NCBI GenBank assembly: GCA_015493625.1
Contig: WGCT01000290.1
Span: 1-6,600 of the forward strand
Reading direction: 5' to 3'
From: Draconibacterium sp.
GTDB taxonomy: Bacteria > Bacteroidota > Bacteroidia > Bacteroidales > Prolixibacteraceae
DNA: 6,600 nt
Within the stretch, counting starts at the first letter, position 1; every line of letters begins with the position of its first letter. The notes under the pieces are model-generated. The model was not told where the DNA came from. It did no database searches and saw only the letters and a program-made list of their open reading frames with translations. Below, one piece after another: positions 1 to 6,582 of this stretch. A program made the position numbers and the translations under genes.

Positions 1-49
1 TCATTATATTTTGTAAGTTTGAAAATCGAACAATTAACGAAAAAACAGT

Positions 50-853
50 ATGGATACAATACCGGATTATACTGCAAAAAAAATCTCATCATCAATTGTT
101 ATTAACGGAGATGTAAAAAAGGAGGTGTGGCAGAATGCTCAGTGGAGCAGAAGGTTTGTGGACTTGGTTACTGCCGGCACAGCCTTGTACAACACACGCT
201 CTGCAATTCTTTGGAACGATACCCATCTCTATTTGGCATTCTATGCCGAAGAACGTTTTGTTGAAGCAAAACTGACCAAACGGGGTGATATAATATTTTT
301 AGAAAATGATCTGGAGCTCTTTATCGACGGAGGCGATTGTTATTACGAGTTAGAGGTAAATGCTCTCAATACTGTTTATGAAGTCTTTTTTATTTGGAAA
401 GATGCATATACTAAAGGTAGTAAATTCGATATACCTGTGTTTGATGTTCATCAATCTGATGCTTATACGTTTGGAGGGAATGACGACCGTGCAGATGCAT
501 CTTTTTGGAAAGGCACCCATCCCCGGGGTATTCGTTGGGCTTTTCCAAATTATGAAATGCCGGGATTGCAATCGGCAGTGAAAATAGATGGGACTATAAA
601 TGATAACAGCGACATTGATGAAGGATGGAGTTTGGAAATTGCAATTCCCTGGAAAAGCCTGGAGCTGTTGGCAAATGGTCGCTCCTTGCCTCCTGAAAAT
701 GGCGATGTTTGGAATATGTTTTTAGGCAGGTTCGAGAAACTTGTTCAAAGTGGGATAGAAGTACAGCCGCATCCCGCAACCGCATTGAATAGTCATGGTA
801 TTTACGATGCACATTTACCCGATAAATGGAGTAAAATTGCATTTGTAGAATGA
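50..853 (+). CDS. CBM9-like domain protein, no signal peptide
   Basis: The 267-residue product is essentially one carbohydrate-binding family 9-like beta-sandwich domain. Family-typical landmarks are the IxGDVxxxVW opening (about residues 16-27), the strand SAILWNDTHLYLAFYAEE (51-68), the ENDLELFIDGG segment (85-95) followed by YYELEVNALNTVYEVFF (98-114), EGWSLEIAIPWKSL (191-204), and a closing HGIYDAHLPDKWSKIAF (249-265). In this family such domains are attached to secreted glycoside hydrolases or stand alone in Bacteroidota. Here there is no catalytic domain and no signal peptide or lipobox at MDTIPDYTAKK, so the protein is predicted to be cytoplasmic. The ligand is unknown and a sugar is only inferred. 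The ATG at 50 gives a complete domain, and no Shine-Dalgarno precedes it. Serine codons are almost never TCG (1 of about 17), unlike the downstream genes. A 42-nt gap separates it from the peptidase gene. Confidence 0.8.
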   Translation: MDTIPDYTAKKISSSIVINGDVKKEVWQNAQWSRRFVDLVTAGTALYNTRSAILWNDTHLYLAFYAEERFVEAKLTKRGDIIFLENDLELFIDGGDCYYELEVNALNTVYEVFFIWKDAYTKGSKFDIPVFDVHQSDAYTFGGNDDRADASFWKGTHPRGIRWAFPNYEMPGLQSAVKIDGTINDNSDIDEGWSLEIAIPWKSLELLANGRSLPPENGDVWNMFLGRFEKLVQSGIEVQPHPATALNSHGIYDAHLPDKWSKIAFVE

Positions 854-895
854 TTTTTTTTGATGAGAAACAACGCTGAATAAAGTTTATTACTT

Positions 896-2533
896 ATGAG
901 AAAAATTACGATACTTTTTATTCTCTTCTCTTTTGGTCTCTCTCTTTATTCGGAGGCGCAAAACTATTTCTGGGTCGCTTTTAAAAATAAAGACAACACA
1001 AAATATTCGCTTTCATCGCCCCGTGAATACCTTTCTGAACGCGCAATTCAGCGGCGGGAAAAACAAAATATTGCCATCGACTCGCTCGACCTTCCTGTGA
1101 ATGCAAATTACATCGATTCGGTTTTAACCTTTGGCGCACAACTGGTTCACTCATCGAAATGGCTAAATGGAATTACCGTAAAAACATCAATCGACACATT
1201 TAAAACCAGCGTTCAAAAAATTTCGTTTGTAAAAGAAGTTTTGCTTTCGAAACCGGGACACAGCTCAAAAAGTGCATTCAATAAATTCAACGAACCGGAA
1301 ACCGGCAACAAAGACCCCATCGACACTTCGTTGTATGGCGAATCGGTTTACCAAACCGGATTAATGAATGGCCAGTTTATTCACAACAATGGATTTAACG
1401 GACAGGGAATGCAAATTGCCGTAATCGATGCCGGCTTTTATAAAGCAAACGAACTCGCTGCATTCGACAGTTTATGGGCCAACAACCAAATTATAGGCAC
1501 AAAAGATTTTGTTAATTCCAACGACGATTTCTACGCAACACACTACCACGGAATGAGTGTGCTTTCGTGTATGGGAGGAAATATTCCGGGCAATTTAATT
1601 GGTACAGCCCGTAAAGCTTCGTACTGGCTTTTACGTACTGAAGATACTAGTTCGGAATACCCAATTGAAGAAGACAACTGGGTTGCTGCAGCCGAATTTG
1701 CCGACAGTGCCGGTGTCGATGTCATCAACTCTTCGTTGGGATATTACGAATTCGACGAAAGTACACTGAACCATACTTACGCCGATATGGACGGAAAAAC
1801 AACGCGCGTAACACGCGGAGCAAATATTGCTTTCTCGCGAGGAATTTTAGTGGTGGTGGCTGCCGGTAACGAACGACAAAAAGCGTGGCAACACATTATT
1901 GCTCCGGCCGACGGCAACAATGTACTTGCGGTTGGCGCAACAAATAAATTTGGATTCGATGCTCCTTTTACATCATTGGGGCCGGCTTCCGACGGCGACA
2001 TTAAACCCAATGTGGCGGCTGTGGGCTGGAACACCTACTTGCAATTAAGAGACGGAAACTTAGGATTCGCCAGTGGCACATCGTTTGCCTCGCCAATAAT
2101 GGCCGGAATGGCAACCAGTTTCTGGCAATCGATGCCAAACGCAACAGCTGCCGATGTAAAACGTGCCATTGAAATGAGTGCATCTCAATACGAAAAACCC
2201 GATTCTATTTTAGGATTTGGAATTCCCGACTTTAAAAAGGCGTGGACATTTTTGGTAAATCAAATTGCAGAACAAAACAGCTCCTATACTTTCTGGACAG
2301 TTTATCCCAATCCGGCAACCAACTATTTTGTTTTAAAAAGAAAATCAAATTCAACACAAAAAAATATTAAAATTGAGATTTATTCGATAGAGGGCCGTTT
2401 ACTTAGAAACTGGACAAAACAGGATAAATCGCAAATTACAATCACAAATATCGACAACCTTCCACGCGGGATTCTGTTGGTACGCATTCATTCAGAGAAT
2501 TTTACGCAAACCATTAAACTGAATAAAATCTAA
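896..2533 (+). CDS. S8 (subtilisin-like) serine peptidase, T9SS type A cargo
   Basis: This is a secreted endopeptidase of 545 residues. Residues 1-21 are a Sec signal peptide (basic MRK, hydrophobic core, likely cleavage after SEA). Residues 22-120 match the N-terminal region common in Bacteroidota subtilases, with SPREYLSERAIQRR, DLPVNANYIDSV and SSKWLNGITV, and probably act as a propeptide. The catalytic core at about 165-450 carries D178 (AVIDAG), H218 (YHGMS), the oxyanion asparagine N325 (VAAGNE) and nucleophile S396 (GTSFASP), so the triad is intact. Residues 468-545 form a T9SS type A sorting domain: VYPNPATNYF, IYSIEGRLL, then LPRGILLVRI and a terminal QTIKLNKI. T9SS export and surface attachment or release are established for this domain type. 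The substrate is unknown. The stop lies 7 nt before xseA, so co-transcription is likely. Confidence 0.93.
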   Translation: MRKITILFILFSFGLSLYSEAQNYFWVAFKNKDNTKYSLSSPREYLSERAIQRREKQNIAIDSLDLPVNANYIDSVLTFGAQLVHSSKWLNGITVKTSIDTFKTSVQKISFVKEVLLSKPGHSSKSAFNKFNEPETGNKDPIDTSLYGESVYQTGLMNGQFIHNNGFNGQGMQIAVIDAGFYKANELAAFDSLWANNQIIGTKDFVNSNDDFYATHYHGMSVLSCMGGNIPGNLIGTARKASYWLLRTEDTSSEYPIEEDNWVAAAEFADSAGVDVINSSLGYYEFDESTLNHTYADMDGKTTRVTRGANIAFSRGILVVVAAGNERQKAWQHIIAPADGNNVLAVGATNKFGFDAPFTSLGPASDGDIKPNVAAVGWNTYLQLRDGNLGFASGTSFASPIMAGMATSFWQSMPNATAADVKRAIEMSASQYEKPDSILGFGIPDFKKAWTFLVNQIAEQNSSYTFWTVYPNPATNYFVLKRKSNSTQKNIKIEIYSIEGRLLRNWTKQDKSQITITNIDNLPRGILLVRIHSENFTQTIKLNKI

Positions 2534-2540
2534 TACTACG

Positions 2541-3971
2541 ATGCAACAGTTTACTCTCTCGGAACTCAACAAAACAATTAAAGAGACCCTGCAGGATACC
2601 TTTCCGGCACCCGTTTGGGTTGTTGCCGAAGTGAGCGAAATGAAAGAGAATCGTACCGGGCACTGCTATCTGGAGTTAATCGAGAAAGAGGAAAATACAA
2701 TAATTGCACGCTCGAGAGCAACCATTTGGTCGTACACCTACCGGATGTTAAAACCCTACTTCGAAACTTCAACCGGACAGACATTCTCGCAGGGAATAAA
2801 AATTTTGGTGCAGGTTTCAGTCGAGTATCATCCGGCATACGGATTGAGTCTGAATATAAAAGATATCGACCCGGTTTATACCGTTGGCGATATGGCTATG
2901 CAACGAAAAGAGATAATAAACAGGCTGCAACAAGAGGGTGTTTTCGAAATGAATAAGGAGCTCGATTTGCCGCTTGTTCCGCAAAAAATTGCCATAATTT
3001 CGTCGGCATCAGCAGCCGGATATCTCGATTTTATTAACCAACTGCAAAACAACGAAAACGGGTTTGTTTTTTACACAAAACTATTTGAGGCAACCATGCA
3101 GGGAGCAGAAACCGAACCCTCAATAATTCGGGCACTGGAACATATTTTTCAGTACGACGATTTTTTCGATGCAGTAGCAATTATTCGCGGCGGCGGTGCC
3201 ACAGCCGATTTAAGCAGTTTCGACAGTTACAATCTGGCTTATAATATCACGCAATTCCCGTTACCAATAATTACCGGAATTGGGCACGAAAAAGACGATA
3301 CAATTATTGACTTGGTAGCACACACCCGCATGAAAACACCCACTGCCGTGGCCGAGTTTTTGATTGCAGGCGTTAACCGCTTTTATGATCAGCTTCTTTA
3401 CAACGAAAACGAAATAGCTCAATTTGCACGTAATTTAATTGATAAAGAAAATGCCAAACTCGAACGGATGGCGGGAAATTTAAACCATCTGGTAACTCGG
3501 TTTATAACCGAAAAACAGATGCGCATTTCGCATTTGGGAACCGAACTGCAACAAAATGTAAACCGGTTTTCGTATAAAAAGAGGCACGAAATAAATAGCT
3601 TAAAACACAACCTTCATTCGGCTATTTCGCTTTGGTTTGTCGAAACAAAAAACCGGACGGAGCAGAAACGCCGCGTTTTGAAACGGGTGGTTGGCGAGTC
3701 GCTTTTAAAAGAAGAAGCTGCACTTTCACATTATCGCGATTTAATAACAGCAAAATCAAAAAAAATACTTTTAACCGAGCACGATAAAATTAAACTTAGC
3801 GAAAATACGATCCGGTTACTTAACCCCGAGAATATTTTAAAACGTGGTTATTCATTAACTTTGAAAAATGGAAAAGCAGTAAAATCTTCATCGGAATTAA
3901 AACTGAACGATGAAATTGAAACTCTCTTTTCGAAAGGAAAAGTAAAAAGTAAAATTGTAAAAAAAACATAA
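2541..3971 (+). CDS. xseA: exodeoxyribonuclease VII large subunit
   Basis: This is the catalytic subunit of exonuclease VII, a cytoplasmic enzyme that degrades single-stranded DNA from both ends into oligonucleotides. The 476 residues are full length for the family. Residues 1-110 form the OB-fold DNA-binding domain (FTLSELNKTIKETL, PVWVVAEVSEM, GHCYLELIEKE). The nuclease core follows at about 120-275, with KIAIISSASAAGYLDF (149-163), the RGGG motif at 216-219 followed by D223LSSFD, GIGHEKDD (246-253), and TPTAVAEF (266-273). Residues about 280-425 are charged and helical, as expected for the long coiled arm that binds XseB. The C-terminal part carries NPENILKRGYSLT (426-438). The ATG at 2541 sits 7 nt after the peptidase stop with no Shine-Dalgarno, which suggests translational coupling. 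xseB begins 1 nt after its stop. Confidence 0.97.
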   Translation: MQQFTLSELNKTIKETLQDTFPAPVWVVAEVSEMKENRTGHCYLELIEKEENTIIARSRATIWSYTYRMLKPYFETSTGQTFSQGIKILVQVSVEYHPAYGLSLNIKDIDPVYTVGDMAMQRKEIINRLQQEGVFEMNKELDLPLVPQKIAIISSASAAGYLDFINQLQNNENGFVFYTKLFEATMQGAETEPSIIRALEHIFQYDDFFDAVAIIRGGGATADLSSFDSYNLAYNITQFPLPIITGIGHEKDDTIIDLVAHTRMKTPTAVAEFLIAGVNRFYDQLLYNENEIAQFARNLIDKENAKLERMAGNLNHLVTRFITEKQMRISHLGTELQQNVNRFSYKKRHEINSLKHNLHSAISLWFVETKNRTEQKRRVLKRVVGESLLKEEAALSHYRDLITAKSKKILLTEHDKIKLSENTIRLLNPENILKRGYSLTLKNGKAVKSSSELKLNDEIETLFSKGKVKSKIVKKT

Positions 3972-3972
3972 A

Positions 3973-4173
3973 ATGACAGCAAAAAAAGTATCGTACAGCG
4001 AAGCAATGACAGAGATTGAGGAGATTCTTGAAAAAATAGAAAACGAAGAGTTTGATGTTGATGAACTGGCTGAAAAAGTAAAACGAGTTTCGGTTTTACT
4101 AAAAATCTGTAAAGACAAATTACATAAAACAAACGAGCAGGTCGAACAGGTTCTAAAAGAGATGGAAGATTAA
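3973..4173 (+). CDS. xseB: exodeoxyribonuclease VII small subunit
   Basis: This 66-residue protein is the small subunit of exonuclease VII; several copies are known to coat the helical arm of XseA. The family pattern is clear: SYSEAMTEIEEILEKIENEE (7-26), DVDELAEKVKRVSVLLKICKDKL (28-50), then a short helical tail with EQVEQVLKEM. The protein is predicted to be two helices, and its length is normal for the family. Only one nucleotide separates the xseA stop from this ATG, so the two subunits are almost certainly made from one message by coupled translation, fitting the need for a fixed subunit ratio. No Shine-Dalgarno is visible. Confidence 0.95.
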   Translation: MTAKKVSYSEAMTEIEEILEKIENEEFDVDELAEKVKRVSVLLKICKDKLHKTNEQVEQVLKEMED

Positions 4174-4211
4174 AAATGAAAAGAATTCAATATTAACTTA
4201 ATTTTTGAGCA

Positions 4212-4439
4212 ATGAATGATAAAGACAAAACTGTATTGGTTTACACCGGGAATGAGGTAATAATCGACAGAATTCGGGTGAACCTGAAAAAAGAAGGAAT
4301 AAATTCAATTACAAAAGATGGGTTTCATCAAGGAATAAATGCCGGCTTTGTTGGTGGAACTCCCTCTTCTATTGATTTGTTTGTGTTAGAATCAGACTCA
4401 GAAAAAGCAATTGAGATTATTAATGCAATTGTTGATTAA
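4212..4439 (+). CDS. DUF2007 family small protein
   Basis: This is a 75-residue soluble protein resembling the DUF2007 family, often labelled putative signal-transducing protein; its biochemical role is not established. Visible traits are an opening strand VLVYTGNEV (8-16), a helix IIDRIRVNLKKEGI (17-30), the glycine-rich stretch GINAGFVGGTPSSIDLFVLESD (41-62), and a closing helix EKAIEIINAI (64-73). This is the ferredoxin-like beta-alpha-beta order in which ligand- or metal-responsive small domains often fall. It has no signal peptide, membrane segment or cysteine. It starts 38 nt after xseB with no Shine-Dalgarno and no convincing separate promoter, so it may be the tail of the same transcript. 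The next gene starts 34 nt downstream. Confidence 0.78.
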   Translation: MNDKDKTVLVYTGNEVIIDRIRVNLKKEGINSITKDGFHQGINAGFVGGTPSSIDLFVLESDSEKAIEIINAIVD

Positions 4440-4447
4440 AAAAAGTA

Positions 4448-4455
4448 TAATTTTG
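4448..4455 (+). promoter_or_regulatory. Bacteroidota -7 promoter box upstream of deoC
   Basis: TAATTTTG matches the Bacteroidota primary sigma -7 consensus TAnnTTTG exactly. It lies in the 34-nt gap before deoC, so transcription would begin near 4460 and leave a leader of about 14 nt. The upstream -33 element is weak: only TTG triplets at 4429-4431 and 4432-4434, slightly closer than usual. If active, deoC would be expressed independently of the xseAB message. Chance matches are common in A/T-rich gaps. Confidence 0.45.
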
Positions 4456-4473
4456 ACAATTTAACATCGTACA

Positions 4474-5154
4474 ATGTATACAAAAAAACAAGTAGCAAAA
4501 ACCATAGACCACGCGGTTTTAAAGCCCAACATGACAGATGAAGATTTAAAGCAGCACGCACAAATGTGTATCGAAAACGAAGTTTACAGCATGTGCGTAA
4601 AACCCTGCGACATTGCCGCCGCCGCCGGGCTTTTACAAAATAGCGATGTAAAAGTTTCGTGTGTTTTAAGTTTTCCACATGGTGCCGACACTACTGCAAC
4701 AAAAGTATTTCAGGCAGAACAGGCAATTGCCGACGGCGTTCACGAGATTGATATGGTAATGAACATCGGCAAATTCCTTTCGGGCGACTACAATTATGTT
4801 TTAAACGATATAAAAGCTGTAGTTGAAGTTGCACATCAAAAAAATATTTTGGTGAAAGTTATTCAGGAGAGTGGCTTTTTAACACCGGAGCAAATTGCAA
4901 AAGCGTGCGAACTGTCGTACCGGGCGGGAGCCGATTTTGTGAAAACATCAACCGGATTTGGCCCCGGCGGAGCAAAACCCGAATACATTGATGTGATGAT
5001 TAAAACCGTGGGCGACAAAATGCAGGTAAAAGCGTCGGGAGGAATTCGTTCGTGGAACGACGCAGTAGCCTTTTTAGAACAAGGCGCAAACCGGCTCGGA
5101 GTCGGGTCTACCGAGGCAATTCTTAACGGCGCCAAAGCCAACAGCGATTATTAA
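4474..5154 (+). CDS. deoC: deoxyribose-phosphate aldolase (DERA)
   Basis: This class I aldolase cleaves 2-deoxy-D-ribose 5-phosphate to glyceraldehyde 3-phosphate and acetaldehyde, the last step of deoxynucleoside salvage for carbon. The 226 residues are a single TIM barrel of normal length. Key residues by family comparison are the Schiff-base lysine K157 in FVKTSTGFG, the second active-site lysine K128 in ILVKVIQESG, D93 in EIDMVMNIG, and phosphate-binding loops ending in KASGGIR (186-192) and LGVGST (208-213). The N-terminal IDHAVLKP (11-18) and SFPHGADTTATK (66-77) are mild variants of the usual IDHTLLKP and FPxG segments. The ATG at 4474 begins the conserved domain. A good -7 box lies just upstream. 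There is no clear hairpin terminator after the stop. Confidence 0.96.
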   Translation: MYTKKQVAKTIDHAVLKPNMTDEDLKQHAQMCIENEVYSMCVKPCDIAAAAGLLQNSDVKVSCVLSFPHGADTTATKVFQAEQAIADGVHEIDMVMNIGKFLSGDYNYVLNDIKAVVEVAHQKNILVKVIQESGFLTPEQIAKACELSYRAGADFVKTSTGFGPGGAKPEYIDVMIKTVGDKMQVKASGGIRSWNDAVAFLEQGANRLGVGSTEAILNGAKANSDY

Positions 5155-5220
5155 TATCGGGTTTCACCAAAATTATTTTTCTATTTCTTCAAAAATTGAA
5201 CGTTTTTCAAAAAAAACTAC

Positions 5221-5228
5221 CATATTTG
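5221..5228 (+). promoter_or_regulatory. possible -7 promoter box for the chorismatase-like gene
   Basis: CATATTTG differs from TAnnTTTG only at its first base. It sits 23 nt before the start codon. A TTG at 5196-5198 lies 22 nt upstream, roughly where a -33 element would be. The 97-nt gap after deoC is otherwise A/T-rich and featureless. A separate promoter here is plausible but not proven. Confidence 0.3.
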
Positions 5229-5240
5229 TGACTCTTTTTT

Positions 5241-5246
5241 AGGGGG
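5241..5246 (+). promoter_or_regulatory. strong Shine-Dalgarno sequence AGGGGG
   Basis: This purine block ends 5 nt before the ATG at 5252 and can pair well with the 3' end of 16S rRNA. It fixes the start: an in-frame TAG at 5240-5242 rules out any upstream start, and the ATG at 5247 opens only a five-codon frame. None of the other six genes here has a comparable site. Confidence 0.65.
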
Positions 5247-5251
5247 ATGAA

Positions 5252-6385
5252 ATGTATTTTTTAAACGGAGACAGAATATATATAAAACCCGAGAAATCGG
5301 GCAGCACAATAAACGACCAGCTAAGCGACTGTATGGCGCAGTTGTCGTTAATTAATTCGGGTAAAAAAGTTTTTAAACTAAACTTTTTCGTAAATACCAC
5401 TTCCGACAAGGAATATGAAATATTGAGTAGCGATATTCAATCGCGGGTTTCCCTAATTTTCTCCGACAAAGTGGTTTTTAGTTTAATTGCACAGCCTCCT
5501 CTTACCAGCCACATTATTATTGAAGCATTTTATTACGACCCGAAATACTGGGATATTGAGTTTTTTAATACCGATAATAATGTTTCTGTTTTGTTTAGTC
5601 AAAACAATACAAAAGTTTTAATTGGCAACATTCAGTCGAACCAAAAAGCAGGGTGCAAAACCGATTCGGAAATTGCATTTAATGCATTAGGAAAACTGTT
5701 TACCAAACTTTCGTTTCCGGTTAGCTCAATTGTTCGGCAATGGAATTATATTGAGAACATTGTTGGTTTCGATGGCGAAGAGCAACGTTATCAGGAGTTT
5801 AATAATATTCGCTCCGGGTTTTATGGCAACAGTTTTACCCAAAACGGATATCCGGCGGCAACAGGAATTGGGATGAACCGGGGAGGATTAATTATTGAAT
5901 TTGTTGCCGTTCAGTCGACAGAAATTGAGACAAAACCGGTTGACAACCCCGGGCAAATTGCTGCCCACAGTTACAGCGAAGAGGTATTAATTGGCGAAGA
6001 GTGCATTATAAAAACAACTCCAAAATTCGAACGCGCCCGGTTTATGAACATGTTTGAGAAAAAACTTATTTTTATTTCAGGCACTGCTTCTATTATTGGA
6101 GAAAATACTGTGGGAGTTAACAATCCGGTTAAACAAACAGAAGTTACAATTCAAAACATTCAACGACTTTACTCTGAAGAAGTATTGCAAAAAATATCAA
6201 ACAATAATACCGTTTTATCGCGCTATGGGCACGCCCGTGTTTATATCAAAAAACGAGAACACTATCCCGCTATTCGTGAGGTGTTTGAAACCCATTTTGG
6301 TAACCAACCTGTGGTTTATATTATTGCCGACATCTGCAGAAACGACCTTCTTGTCGAAATTGAAGGGAAAGTTATTTTAGAATAG
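5252..6385 (+). CDS. FkbO/Hyg5-family chorismatase-like protein
   Basis: I assign this 377-residue soluble protein to the chorismatase family (FkbO, Hyg5, XanB2), whose fold resembles RidA/YjgF. These enzymes convert chorismate to pyruvate plus a dihydroxycyclohexadiene carboxylate, 3-hydroxybenzoate or 4-hydroxybenzoate. Family landmarks, all in the C-terminal two thirds, are VRQWNYIENI (161-170), RYQEFNNIRSGFYG (179-192), GYPAATGIGM (199-208), DNPGQIAAHSYSEE (231-244), KFERAR (258-263), SGTASIIGENTV (276-287), QTEVTIQNI (295-303), ARVYIK (328-333) and ADICRNDLLVEIEG (359-372). C362, R363 and E369/E371 in the last motif are candidate active-site residues. Residues 1-150 are divergent. Which product it makes cannot be told from sequence alone. 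No pathway partner is in the window. Older annotations might read pteridine-dependent deoxygenase or endoribonuclease L-PSP. Confidence 0.8.
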   Translation: MYFLNGDRIYIKPEKSGSTINDQLSDCMAQLSLINSGKKVFKLNFFVNTTSDKEYEILSSDIQSRVSLIFSDKVVFSLIAQPPLTSHIIIEAFYYDPKYWDIEFFNTDNNVSVLFSQNNTKVLIGNIQSNQKAGCKTDSEIAFNALGKLFTKLSFPVSSIVRQWNYIENIVGFDGEEQRYQEFNNIRSGFYGNSFTQNGYPAATGIGMNRGGLIIEFVAVQSTEIETKPVDNPGQIAAHSYSEEVLIGEECIIKTTPKFERARFMNMFEKKLIFISGTASIIGENTVGVNNPVKQTEVTIQNIQRLYSEEVLQKISNNNTVLSRYGHARVYIKKREHYPAIREVFETHFGNQPVVYIIADICRNDLLVEIEGKVILE

Positions 6386-6493
6386 GGTCTGCTGAAAATC
6401 CCTTATTACAACAAGCTCTTTATCATTACCCTAACAGTATTCAGGGCTGAAGATACTATCTTAAATACCAAACAAATTTTAATCTTTTTTCCG

Positions 6494-6501
6494 TATTTTT
6501 G
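6494..6501 (+). promoter_or_regulatory. -7 promoter box of the terminal RNA unit
   Basis: TATTTTTG fits the Bacteroidota -7 consensus TAnnTTTG exactly, placing a start site near 6506-6508. It is the last box before a strong intrinsic terminator, with no good reading frame between. No clear TTTG -33 element is seen at the expected distance (about 6470-6475 reads A-rich), so the promoter may be weak or activator-dependent. Confidence 0.5.
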
Positions 6502-6505
6502 CATT

Positions 6506-6582
6506 GCGGAAAGAGGACTTCCTGCGAAAGCTTTATACGGATGTTCATCTTGTGTAGGTGGGGAAACCCACCTATTTTTTTT
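6506..6582 (+). ncRNA. candidate small RNA or attenuated leader, about 77 nt
   Basis: This stretch runs from the start predicted by the -7 box to the end of a strong terminator's T-tract. Its 5' part can fold as GGAA (6508-6511) with TTCC (6519-6522) around a 7-nt loop, extendable by GC (6506-6507) with GC (6524-6525) across a bulged T. A competing mini-hairpin, GC-GAAA-GC, lies at 6524-6531. Positions 6532-6554 look unstructured, and the terminator hairpin follows. It has no tRNA, SRP, tmRNA or 6S layout that I recognise, and I could not name a family. It could be a free small RNA or the terminated leader of a gene beyond the window. The boundaries are predictions. Confidence 0.45.
6555..6582 (+). 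terminator. intrinsic (Rho-independent) terminator
   Basis: An 8-bp perfect stem pairs TAGGTGGG (6555-6562) with CCCACCTA (6567-6574), closed by a GAAA tetraloop (6563-6566), with eight T at 6575-6582. The geometry and T-tract are textbook for termination of + strand transcripts. It lies 170 nt after the chorismatase-like stop, so it could end that message as well as the short RNA unit. Confidence 0.9.

Noticed and set aside
7..13. TATTTTG resembling a -7 box upstream of the first gene
   Set aside because: It is one base shorter than TAnnTTTG, and any -33 element would lie outside the window, so it cannot be assessed.
859..888. Possible TTTG/TAnnTTTG-like pair before the peptidase gene
   Set aside because: The -7 half (TAAAGTTTA) breaks the consensus spacing and final G, and the implied start site would fall on the start codon.
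2615..2956. 113-codon + strand frame inside xseA
   Set aside because: It overlaps the well-conserved OB-fold region of xseA in another frame, and its arginine- and serine-rich translation has no domain features.
4199..4207. TAATTTTTG before the DUF2007 gene
   Set aside because: The spacing is one base too long, and transcription would begin at or after the ATG at 4212.
5155..5220. Terminator after deoC
   Set aside because: Only a 3-bp GGT/ACC pairing and an A/T-only T-run/A-run pairing are present, with no stable G/C stem.
6381..6407. Imperfect hairpin spanning the chorismatase-like stop codon (AATAGGG with CCCTTATT)
   Set aside because: It is A/T-rich with one bulge and a 12-nt loop, and no T-tract follows, so it is not a credible intrinsic terminator.
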